Position numbers and translations under genes: made by a program. From Diadema setosum (Eukaryota > Echinodermata > Echinoidea > Diadematoida > Diadematidae), in NCBI RefSeq assembly GCF_964275005.1, contig NC_092705.1, positions 22,763,980-22,827,979 on the forward strand: a DNA stretch of 64,000 nucleotides, given 5' to 3'. The notes under the pieces are model-generated. The model did no database searches and was not told the origin of the DNA. It was given only the letters and a program-made list of their open reading frames with translations. Below are positions 13,101 through 25,700 of this stretch, piece by piece; within the stretch, counting starts at the first letter, position 1; each line of letters begins with the position of its first letter.

Positions 13101-14958
13101 ACATGCACATCTTTTCACGAGAATACTACTTAATACTTTCATATTTTCATGCACTTGAGCATCATAAGTAATACTATAATGTATTGATAGACATGTTTAT
13201 ATAAAAGAACATACCCTTACATGGGCCAATGAATAATTAAAAAAAGAATCCCCCTCTGTACGTTTTATGATCTCCATGTTTGTCCAAGCATGCTCAAACT
13301 GAAGTATTATGTAGATGGCGTACAACATACTAGTACAATGACCATAGCAGGCCCTATACTACATTGACCGTATATGCGTGAGTGTATTATGCATGTATTT
13401 ATCTGTGTCTGCGCATTTATCTTCCCATCAAAGGTGGCAGACATTATTCATGAGCAATACAACGGATGCTGGTCGAGACTTTGCCACGCCCAATACGACC
13501 ACGCCCTTCTAAGGGCACTGTCTCTCATTCTCGTGTGCCCTGCCTTCGACCACCCGGACGAGGCGTGGTCCCGTAGAATTATAGTCCTTGTCGCCGAAAC
13601 TCTTAATAAACTTGGGACAAGCCAGTCGCAGGATGCCTTCGAAACTCTTGGTAATTTAAAATCCCTTTGATAGCATTAAAAATATATAATTATACAGTAT
13701 TTACTTAATCACTTCCACGATGCATGTTAATCTAAGGCACGATGTCCCTAAGGCCCGGTCCCACTGCACTTACGGATGCAAAGAGGATGTAAAGCGTACA
13801 AAAAATCTTGCCATCCGTTGGAAAACGCTACAAATCCGCTGTGTACCCATCGCATACGTGTTTCATCCGCTCTATCCATCGAGCATCCGTCCACTGTGAT
13901 TTCATCCGCGCAAAAAGTTTTAAGCTGCTTAAAACTTTTAGAACGGATGAACTTTCCGCTGTGTACGATGTAAATCCGCGACATACGAGCAACAAACGTT
14001 GTATGTCCGTGCGGCATCCCTTAAACGTCCGCTGCATCCTCTCTACATCCTCTGGGCATCCTCGCAACTCACATCCGCTGCAGCTAAAAACGGAAAGAGG
14101 GAGGAAAAATATGGTACGTGGAACGTCTTTACATCGTTAATAGCACGTTGATAGAAAGGATGTAAGCGTATGCATCTCGTATATAAAGCATTTCGAAAGC
14201 ATCCCCCCTGCATCCGCTCTGCATCCGCTCTGCATCCACTCTGCATCCGCTTTTTCTGCTATGCGTCCGTTTCGCAATTATCTCCGGTAACCCCTTCGGA
14301 GCTGTCATCCCCTTCCATCCGCTTTCATCCGCTAGGCTTCCGATGAACATCCGTTTAACATCCCCGCTACATACTACCCACGTCCGTTCTATTTCCGTTC
14401 TGTTACCGCCAATTTTCGCCAATTTTGTTAATTTCTGGAGCGGATGAAAGCGGATGAAGCCATCCCCGAAATTTTGCTCGTCCGCTGTGTCCTTTCTGCA
14501 TACGCTTTGTGTCCGTCGGCCAGTGGGACCGGGCCTTAAGGGTGGGATTTCACGGAGCACGCGAACGATTTGCGAATGACGCGAATGGCAAAATCCAGCA
14601 TTCGCATTTTAGTCTGCAAAAGGTCGCCAAACAAACGTGAGGGTTCGGAAGCGTCGTCTGTTGCGACACGGATTGTCGCCCCTACACGGATTGTCGCCTC
14701 CTGCTCGGGGCGACAATCCGTGACGGGCGTTGGCGGCACGGATTGTCGCCCCCTACACGGATTGTCGCCCGCCCTCGAAGCACATTTTGCTGGGTAATAT
14801 CGTTCTGGACATAATCATTGAAATACTAACACATAACTTACATGGCTACATCCATGCAAACATGCCATGTAAAAAGTCATGGTGAGGTTTTAAGGAAGTG
14901 TGTATGTGCGCGTGCACATGATAATTTAGTGTCCGTTTGTGCGTGTGTGTGTGTGTGT

Positions 14959-14996
<38 letters not shown>

Positions 14997-15495
14997 TGGA
15001 AGAATGTGTTTATTATGTCAGTAATACATTTTTTTTTTTGCGTATGTGTTTTTTAGCTGCGCGTGGGGAGGGATAACTAGTAAGCTGTTGCTGGCATAAA
15101 CATTGATATTGATTTTATCAGCAGCTTTGAATTTGATGAGTTTGTTTGGCAGATTTGTATAATTATGAATTCGGAGTGGAGCTTGCGTGCGGGCAGATGC
15201 TGCTTTTCTGCATACGGTCCATTATGTCTTATTTATCAACATTGGGAAATCGTTTCATCAGGAAGGAATGTGGTATCGGTTCGGGTGTGCGTCGGTATGT
15301 GGGAAGGGGGTTACATTTCGTTATTGCAAAAGTTTGTTACTCTGAAGGCTCATTCGTCCGAAGGCTCATTATTCCGAAGGTTCGTTATTCCGAATTTCAT
15401 TTTTTGATCAACGAACCTCTAGGTATAGGGAATTTTGTGTTTCGGATATTAAAATGAAGCCTCGGAAAAAACGAAACTTCGGAATAACGGAACCT

Positions 15496-15533
<38 letters not shown>

Positions 15534-16700
15534 ATTTGAGTTGGTGAATGTGGGTGTGGGATGATTTAGGTTTTGTTTAATCAGGGGTTGGTGGGTTGGG
15601 GATTGGATTTGAAGAAGGATAGTTATAAATGGTATGACAGATGTTGGTATAGGATTTAATATTTAGGATAGATGTAGGCCCTAGATTTGTTTCGGATGGG
15701 GAGGGGAGGGGGTGGTCGGGTTTTTTATGACTGATTTCATTCTAGATTCGTGTAATGTATTTGTGTTTTTTTTTTATGTATATGCCCTTGTAAGTAAGAA
15801 GGTGTTTCATGATCCAAACCAATGTATTCAAGAAATATAGGTTTGGTAGGGCCCTACTTGTCAAAACTTTCTCGTGAAGAAATTGTTAGTAGGGTTGGTC
15901 TATAATCGAGTTATCTATGTTGAAGTGAGATTATTTGTGGTATAAATTGACAAATGGATTTGTTTCTGTTTCGAATTGCCATTTGTAACTTTTTTTCATG
16001 TTACACCCAGAATGAGTCGATCTATGAATGATTTGAATGAAATCAATGAATATCAAGGAAAAAAGTGTTGAGTTGGTTTATTTGCATTATGAGGATTTGT
16101 TTGAGTGTTTGTTGGTGTTTGTTTGTATTATGTATGTATGTGCAATGGCAGTTGGTTTGTGCTAAAATCAACTAACGATTGACAATTTTTTGACGGCGTG
16201 TGGAAATTACTCGCTCATGCATAAAGCATGCCAAACCTATTCTGGGACAAAGAATAGTGGTATGGACGTTCTAGTTTATAAGACTGATGGAAAGCATGCC
16301 AAACCTATTCTGGGACAAAGAATAGTGGTATGGACGTTCTAGTTTATAAGACTGATGGAACAAAATACACTAGTGAAAAATGAACAAAGACAAATAACAT
16401 TTGGGGAGGGTACATCCCTCGTATGTATTTTCTCTCGGTCTCTCTCTCGCCTAGCCTGCCTCACCGCTGATATTGGTTCACACACCCATACTATTTTTAG
16501 ATCAACGCTGGTGTGAATTTTTTAAACACGTGCTCATACACTCTGAAGGCGTTTGTATTGCCACAGTAGCGCCGCTATATTCCACATACACACGTAAGCA
16601 TACAGGCACACGTATACACACAGACAAACAAACCACTACCACTATGACCACCACACATGCACAGTTTCTACATATTGTATTATTATACTCCAAACACACA

Positions 16701-16734
<34 letters not shown>

Positions 16735-19700
16735 AAACATCATACACATCACATATCATGCAGCTCACAATACACACACACACTCACACACACACACACG
16801 CACACACACACACACACACACAAACACACACATACGCATAACTAACCAGTCATACCCATCCCACCAAAGCTTAACACCGGAGGAACCACCCCGAGCCCGG
16901 GGCGACAATCTGTGACGGGGCGACAATCCGTGTCGCAACAATTTTTTTGCCAACACGGATTGTCGCCTTCGAGGTCAAAAACTGGGAACTGCACAAGCGT
17001 CACGGATTGTCGCCAGGCGACAATCCGTGTAGGGGGCGACAATCCGTGCAGCCAGCGCCCGTCACGGATTGTCGCCCCAAGCAGGAGGCGACAATCCGTG
17101 TAGGGGCGACAATCCGTGTCGCAACAGTCGTCAATTGTTCGCGAATGTCGTTTTTACTTCGGCGAGAATTTCAAAAAAGTTTGAAATTTTTTGCGAACCT
17201 TTTCCGCACACTTAGTCGGGATTTGCTCGTGAATTGTTCTCGAAAGTGTCTTTAAAGCCTCGTCATATGCGCAAGACCTTCGCAAGACAAGCGCGATGTT
17301 CGCAAAATGTTCGTGAAACCCCCAAAAGACTACGAAACTTTGGAGAATGTCTCGCGTAAGTTACGCGAAATCTGCGAAGTTTTTCCGATCATTTTACGAC
17401 GTAATCGCAAACTGTTCGCGTACCTTTTGAGACATTCTCGCGAACGTTTAGCGCACGTTTGGGGGATGTATGCCCTGTACGTTTTCTGCAAATAGAAATC
17501 GTAGCATACATCTAAACATCAAACAATTATTAACAACTATAGTAACAAAAGAAATTAAAGACTAGCAAAGAGAAAGAATATTTGATAAACAAAAAAAAAA
17601 TCGCAGAATACACTTAAAATCGATGTAAATTTCATTTGAACTATAGAGATTATGTGTTGGAGGAACTGCAAAAAGAAAAAAATCAACTCAAGAAAGCTGA
17701 TTTGAGTTGATTTTTTTTTATTGCTTCCACCTCTCCTTGCTACATTTTCTCCCATGACTATTGAAAATTTTTCGTTGTTCGCATTTCCGTCGCGTGTTCT
17801 TCGTGTACGTAACATGCTGTACTTTAGCAATGATACACACGACAATCGCACATACGTCGTGGGAACTTCGCACAAATTGCGCAAGAATAGTTTTCGGCTT
17901 CATTGTCGGAACACATTCGCAGAAAAACTTTTCCGAATGTTGGATTTTGCCATTCGCGTCCTTCGCAAATCGTTCGCGTGCTCCGTGAAATCCCACCCTG
18001 GATTTCACGGAGCACGCGAACGATTTGCGAAGGACGCGAATGGCAAAATCCAGCATTCGCATTTTGGTCTGCAAAAGATCGCCAAACGAACGTGAGGGTT
18101 CGGAAGCGTCGTCAATTGTTCGCGAATGTCGTTTTTACTTCGGCGAGAATTTCAAAAAAAGTTTGAAATTTTCTGCGAACCTTTTCCGCACACTTGGTCG
18201 TGATTTGCTCGTGAATTGTTCTCGAAAGTGTCTTTAAAGCCTCGTCATATGCGCAAGAACTTCGCAAGAAACGCGCGATGTTTGCAAAATGTTCGTGAAA
18301 CCCCAAACAGACTCCGAAACTTTGGAGAATGTCTCGCGTATGTTACGCGAAATCTGCGAAGTTTTTCCGATCATTTTACGACGCAATCGCAAACTGTTCG
18401 CGTACCTTTTGAGACATTCTCGCGAACGTTTAGCGCACGTTTGGGGGATGTATGACATATACGTTTTCTACAAATAAAAATCGAAGCATATACCTAAACA
18501 TCAAACAATTATCAACAACTATAGTAACAAAAGAAATTAAAGACTAGCAAAGAGAAAGAAATGTTTGATATACAAAAAAAAAAATCGCAGAATACAGTTA
18601 AAATTAATCTAAAGTATGTAAAATTTCATTTGAAGTATAGAGATTATGTGTTGGAGGAACTGCAAAAAAAAAAAAGATCAGAACTATTATGCTTTACTCT
18701 TGGAGATACGTCCTAGGAAAAAAAAATGTAGGCAAGCACACAATAGAAAAATGAGAGAAAAAGAAAGGAGAAATAGAGGAAAGAAAAAAATTCAACTCAA
18801 GACAGCTTCCACCTCTCCTTGGGTACATTTTCTCCCATGATTATTGAAAATTTTTCGTTGTTCGCATTTCCGTCGCGTGTTCTTCGTGTACGTAACATGC
18901 TGTGCTTTAGCAATGATACACACGACAATCGCACATACGTCGTGGGAACTTCGCACAAATTGCGCAAGAATAGTTTCGGCTTCATTGTCGGAAAACATTC
19001 GGAGAAAAACTTTTCCGAGTGTTGGATTTTGTCATTCGCGTCCTTCGCAAATCGTTCGCGTGCTAAGGTGGGATTTCACGGAGCACGCGAACGATTTGCG
19101 AAGGACGCGAATGACAAAATCCAACATTCGGAAAAGTTTTTCTCCGAATGTTTTCCGACAATGAAGCCGAAAACTATTCTTGCGCAATTTGTGCGACGTT
19201 TCCACGACGTATGTGCGAATGTCGTGTGTATCATTGCTAAAGTACAGCATGTTACGTACACGAAGAACACGTGACGGAAATGCGAACAACGGGAAATGTT
19301 CAATAATCATGGGAGAAAATGTACTCAAGGAGAGGTGGAAGATGTCTTGAGTTAAATTTTTTTCTTTCCTCTATTTCTCCTTTCTTTTTCTCTCATTTCT
19401 CTATCGTGTGCTTGCCTACATTTTTTTCCTAGGACATATCTCCACTAGTAAAGCCTTTGATCTTTTTTTTTTTTTTTTTTTGCAGTTCCTCCAACACATA
19501 ATCTCTATAGTCCAAATGAAATTTTACATACTTTAGATTAATTTTAAGTGTATTCTACGATTTTTTTTTGTGTATATCAAACATTTATTTTTCTTTGCTA
19601 GTCTTTAATTTCTTTTGTTACTATAATTGTTAATAATTGTTTGATGTTTAGATGTATGCTAAGATTTTTACTTGTAGAAAACGTATAGGTCATACATCCC

Positions 19701-22700
19701 CCAAACGTGCGCTAAACGTTCGCGAGAATATCTCAAAAGGTACGCGAACAGTTTGCGATTACGTCGTAAAATGATCGGAAAAACTTCGCAGATTTCGCGT
19801 AACATACGCGAGACATTCTCCAAAGTTTCGGAGTCTGTTTGTGGTTTCACGAACATTTTGCGAACATCGCGCGTGTCTTGCGAAGGTCTTGCGCATATGA
19901 CGAGGCTTTAAAGACACTTTCGAGAACAATTCACGAGCAAATCACGACCAAGTGTGCGGAAAAGGTTCGCAAAAAAAATTCAAAATCCCACCCTTACAAA
20001 GGATTGTCAGATATTAACTAGATCGCTAAATCTAAACATTCAACATTAATTGAATACGTTGTGAATGTCTTTGCTACGAAGGGATCACCCTGCAGGTGGT
20101 AGTCAGCCAACAGCAGTGACTGTCGTGCAGTACAATCACATACTCGCATGGCCTCTTTGAAGCGGCCCTCATAAAGCTAGTAGAATATCTTACCTGTGTA
20201 TTGGACTAGTAGCACCGAATGCCAACAACTATTTATAATGACACTCACGCACGCGCGCGCGCGCACACACACACACACACACACGTTTGAAATGATTGAT
20301 GCCATCTGTTTGTTGTTGTTGACACACAGGCTATTGGTGGGAATGCGATGAACGTCTATTGCGGCGGATGATTCTCGTGTTAAAGAAAGGACTGCTGGCC
20401 CTTCGGCGAAGCACGGCGTACAAGGAATTTGGTACTGTTTTCGTCTTGATCAACGCACTGAAACATCTCAGTGAGGTAGAGTGCCAAACAACGCTTTAGT
20501 CCTGTCAGCCCTGAAACCATAGTTTGAATCAAGAAAATCCATCTCCAGAGAGCATTTCCCTGTGCACTTCTGGTTGTCTTGTTCTAAAAGTCTGAGTTAC
20601 CCTTGATTGCCCTGACAAGCAAAATGAACATTAAACAAAGTTTTATATGCAATTGTAACACTACTGTCTGCTTTTTTTTTAGTTTGTTGTATTACTGTGT
20701 AACATAAATTAATTTTCATAAACTACATTTATCGTGCATTTGTGGCTACTTATGTATACGACTGTGGAAGCATTTTTTTTTTTTTTTGTAGGCGGGTTTT
20801 TTTTTTTTGTACGTGACAATAACCAATCTGAATCTGAATCATAATCTGAAGGTAATGTGTGCGCAGACTACGAGCATGCATATGGATTTGAGCGTGTGCG
20901 AGACAAATTTGCTTTTCCACCTTTATGCTGTCACAGAAGTTTTACTCTTGTGTTTTTGTTGTTGTTTTTTCTTAATCGTCAGGTAAACGAAAGGAATGGC
21001 CGAATTGTATCTCATCGCTTGTTTTACATACGGGGCATCGGAGAAGTAGAACTCTTCAACCATCTGGTCGCACATGACCGTGCAAGGGACCCTAATATGC
21101 CACAAGCGCCCAAGGTCAGTCTGGATCTTTCATAAAAACCTCGAGATCTTTATAGTGGCAGTATAATTAGGCGCATTACATAGCCAGATTCCAGTTTAAA
21201 AATATATATATCCTGGTTCATCGGATGCTTAAATGATAAACTAACGTTTGAAATAATTACACATGTAAAAATTGGTGCGATTATATTTTTCGTGTTTTTT
21301 CCGTAAAATTATTACTTTCAGCTTGCTCAGCTATCTTTATCTCGATTGAGCAAAATAGTGTTCAATTAAGCTATTGCGATCTCCCATCGTCCGACGTTCG
21401 TCGTCCGTCGTGCGTAAACTTTTTACATTTTCATCTTGTTTGGTTTTTATTGTTCCATATTCCACATTTTAACAAATGAACAATAAACATAACAAGAAAT
21501 CAAATACCTGCAAGTGAATTGTCGAATACAGGAAGTAGACAAGACGCGAAATAATTATGAAGAATCTACATAGAAGCATTGCTTGTATAGGGCGTAGATT
21601 ATTAGATGCTGATTGCAGATGAATTCGTACCTGAAATTTACAATCAAAAGGAATGATAAATTATGAAGTAGGGAAAAGCAGACGTAGAAGAATGTAAGAA
21701 AAACAAAAGAAAAGAAATGAATATCCGCAAAGCAAAACTACAAAACAATGGAAATGCAAAGTATGAACATAGAAAGCCTAGGAAGATAGAAGAATCCGCT
21801 ATATGTATGAATTCAGAAAAAAATAATAGTTTATGCCTAAATGAATTAAGATATTGAGATTGGAGTATTGCTCTATCCAGGCCATTCCAGAATTCAGGTC
21901 CTGTAGAAAATTTTGTTTTAAGAGTAGATGCAGCCTGTACAGAAGAGAGATGAAAAGATTTTGTACGTCTCGTATAGGGTCAGAATGTACTTTAGTATTC
22001 TTCTGCTTGAAAACTCCACTAAGCGCTAAGGATTTCCACTAAACTTGGCAGGTACCTTCCCTATAGGGAAATATGATGTCAAATTGTTCAAATGGGCACT
22101 ATGCCCTCTGGGGGGCCTCCAGGAAAACTCAAACCTCCAGTCTTTCAAAATCTCCTTCTCTAGAACCAGAAGTAATAATGCTGAGTTAATACTATGAGTA
22201 AGTTTGTTGATGAAGGCTTTTTTAAGTTTGTTCATGGCGGATCCAGGGGTGCCCCCGTTGGAGCTGGATTGGGAAGGGGTTTGGAGGGGGGAGGGGTCCA
22301 AATAGGGGCCTAAATTTACACCTTGAATCACCACTATCTTTATATCATGTAATATGATTTTTTTGTTTGTATTTTATGTCTGCTTGTATTTTATGTTGAA
22401 AATGATAATGATAACAATGATAATAGTAATAATAAATTGTTCATTTTCATCTTCTTGAAACTAGGTTGAATGGAGGTGTGTTTACATTGATTTTTTTTTT
22501 TAACTGCATAATCAAAATTGTCAAATAAAGTGTAGGCTATTTCATAGCAGGTATTTTTACCAGTGTGATGAAATATGCAAATCGACACCATGCCCCACTA
22601 GAAGCCCTCAAAGCTGTCATACCCCCCCCCCCCCCCAGTTTGCAATGCTCTCAGGTACATGTAGGCCTAGTAGTTTGCAAAAATGCGTTGAAGGTGAACC

Positions 22701-25700
22701 TGCGATACTCAGGTGAGCACCAGACCGTCGGGTCTCTTGTTGTATCTACACACAAATTAAATAATGAAGTTTCTTCTCTTGTTTGCTCTCACACCAGTGC
22801 TTCAAATTATGTTTTTATGCCTCCGCCACGAAGTGTCGACGGAGGCACTATGTTTTCGGGTTGTCCGTCCGTCCGTCCGTCCTTCCTTCCTACCTTTCGA
22901 CCATCCGTCCGTAAACAATTTTGTGCACAGCGTAACTTAAAAAACCGTTTGAGGTATCCTAATGAAACGTCACATATGCATGTATGGGTAGACGAAGTTG
23001 TCACATTATCAACATGCACTGTAGACCTGTTGGGAGAACCTCGCAATATGGCGGAGGCATACTAGTTGCCATAGCGACATTTCTAGTTTTTGTTTTGTTC
23101 TTTTTTCTGTCTTGTTTTGCTTTGTTTTTACCAGGGATTCAACTGGATTCACCATCTCTTCCTACTTGATGTCGGAAGCAAATGGACGCTTATCAAAATA
23201 TCAACTAATCATATGCGGGTAAGTTGATTTAGAAAAATATTCTTGAAAGCAACGAGCAAACTGTAATCATTTTTTTTTTCTATGCCATCATGTTTAGAAT
23301 TCAATTCATTTTATATATCCTAGTAAAACTAAATTAAAAGCCTCTATAAGCTTTTTCATTTTTATAAATTTTTCATAATTATATCTCATTGTTATGATTA
23401 CCGAATTACTGAATCGCTGTAATTACCAAAGATAGGGCAAGTTAATTTGACATTTATGAGGAGATAACATCGCCGCCACACGTAATTTGCATTTTTTTTA
23501 ACGTGTTTGTGACCGATATTGCAGAATATGGAAAGCATAAAAACTACAATTCCAACCCTTTCTTTCGCTTCCAATGAAACATTTACTGTTTTCTTTGTGT
23601 AATTTTAAGTGCTCCGGACCGAAAATACTTCTAAAACATTTCTTCTTTTTTTTCACAGACCCCTATAGACTTTGTAAAGTTCATCCAGAGCGTGCATTTG
23701 GCTCGGCTCGCCCGAGCAAAATTTTAGATTTTAGATCCGAAATGAACAGGCGTGTTATTCTGAAGTTATTGTTATATATTTCGGATCCAAAGTCGGTCAG
23801 TTGGTGGGACCGAAAGTAGTATAGTGTGGCTTTCAGTAAACTAACTCCGAACCCTGGCTGTAGAACAAATTAAAAGACAAAATAAAAAAACACAAACACA
23901 GACACAAACAAACAAACGCGTATTTTGTGTCTGATGGTATTGTTAAACCATGTTGCTGATTTACTCTTGTTTTGATTTTTTGTGTTTTTTTTTTTCCGTA
24001 AAGGGCACCCTAAGTTTTGCAATCGACTACGAGAATTACGTCATGTTGAACCGGAACTACATTTCGCAGGCATTTCCAAATTTAGGGATTCCCCTTTTCC
24101 GCGATTTTCACTCTCCTGTGATGATGTTCGTGGACATCCGGCGCGGATCGAGTATCGTACAGTCTGCTATGGAGAACGTCGATAGGTACTGGAGCGAGGG
24201 ACCAGCGACATGGCTGAAACCGTTGGAAGTTCAATTCAAGGACGAGTATGCAACGGACCTGGGAGGCCCTACAAAGGTCCGGGATGTCGTCATCAAACAA
24301 ACATTACCAAAACGGTGTTAAAGATTAGTTTACCACTACACACTCTATAGAAAAAAAAAAAAAACACTTCTATATCACGGCAACGTTTGGCACAGGTTTG
24401 CTAACTTACACTATTAAACTGAATATATCTAAGAGAGATTATTTGCATGCGAGGAATATCTGTTGGTATGTATCTATAGAAGTTGCTTTGTTTTTAAAGT
24501 CTTTTTTTATGGGGGAGGGAGAAGCTTGAAAAGGGATAGTATTAGACATTTTTTTATCTTTTACGAACTGTTAATCTAGCACGTGTAGTGTACTTGTATT
24601 TTTCATAAAAAGAACTTTACAATGTCAAGATAAAATCATCACAATCCTTCGTTAGGATGATAATGAATGAGAGAAAAGTAAAGTTAAATACAGCATTATT
24701 ATATTTCGAGAGGCTTTCATGACATAACTATTTATGATGGGATGAAAATCATTGCCTCAATGGCAGCCACACAATATAGGCCTACACTAAGATAGAACGA
24801 ATATCCCATTTTGCCCCTGATGAACATCTAATGCATGATGACCATCTGACGATCAATTCGAATCTATCTTTTATGTTGCTGTTTATGTTGTCGTTTACAG
24901 GAATTCTTCCATGAGTTCTTCGGAGAAGTAATGGACACAAACAAGCTGTCATTCTTTAGGCGGATGGATGAGCAGAGCATATCGTCTCACATGTGGTTCA
25001 ATGCAGTATGTCAGACTATGTAACTGTGTGTGTGTATATATATAATATATATATATATGTGACCCTGCCCCACAAAACAAGCAAAAAGTCGCCAGACATG
25101 AATTCTTAGTTAAGACCAAATTCTGAAATAGCAGACTTTAAGCTTTAAAATGATGTATAACTCAAATCAAATCGACTATCCTAACCTATTAGTACAGTCT
25201 GCTATGTCGAAATATTGGGTCCCGTGAGATTTTCGTGCCAAAATTGATTTTTTTTTTTTTTTTTTTTTGGCTAACTTGGTCAATTGGGGGTGCTGAATCA
25301 AAAAAAAAAAACTTTGGTTCCATTTTTTCTGACCACGTCTTCAGCCGTCATTTTGAATTTCAAAATGGCCGCCATAGCCAACTGTATTTTGACCCAATTC
25401 TCATAATGTGAGCATCATAGAAGGTTCAAATTTGATGCAAAAAGCATGTTTATGATGTCAGACATTCTGATGCACCATCTTCTGATACCGTAGATCTGAT
25501 ACAGTTTTTAGGCAGCCATCTTGAAATTCAAAATGGCCGCCGTTGCTAGATATTTTTTACCCATATCTAAGGTTATAAGCATTATTGAAAGTATAAATTT
25601 GGGGCAAAAAGCATGCTTGTGATGTCTAAAATGCTAATATATACATTTTTTTAAAATCATGGATCATTTTCATTGGTGGCCATCTTGAAATTCAAAATGG

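Larger units (their letters stand above)
14659..17126. mobile_element. Foldback-type element with ~112-bp TIRs and 6-bp target duplication
   Basis: Left end TGTTGCGACACGGATTGTCG, right end its inverse; the arms match for about 112 bp. The arms are made of CACGGATTGTCGCC in both orientations, about 14 copies in all, and extra copies lie at 16905-17060. GTCGTC flanks both sides (14653-14658 and 17127-17132). The sibling copy near 18105 shows the empty site GCGTCGTCAATTG, which supports a 6-bp duplication. Inside are microsatellites, a TTCCGAAG array and a 68-bp duplication, with no transposase. Sub-repeated arms recall the sea-urchin TU/foldback class; the ends are TG...CA. Confidence 0.85.
14539..17999. 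mobile_element. TTCGC-rich inverted-repeat element, copy 1
   Basis: Begins AGGGTGGGATTTCACGG right after a TA at 14537 and ends in the inverse, AAATCCCACCCT, at 17999. Without the 2,468-bp insertion at 14659-17126 it is about 1.0 kb. The interior carries TTCGC, GCGAA or CGCG every 10-20 bp, for example through 17135-17470. No transposase is encoded; the many open frames here are artefacts of the motif density. Confidence 0.8.

Noticed and set aside
16473-16845. His/Thr-rich open frames
   Set aside because: Translations of a CA microsatellite.
14659-17126. TG...CA ends with a 6-bp duplication suggested an LTR-type element
   Set aside because: The ends are inverted, not direct, repeats, and no primer-binding site, polypurine tract or retroviral domain is seen.
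17721-19328. Many overlapping 60-150 codon open frames on both strands
   Set aside because: They lie in the inverted copies of the TTCGC-rich element, mirror each other, and follow motif repeats; CG-rich pentamers simply remove stop codons.
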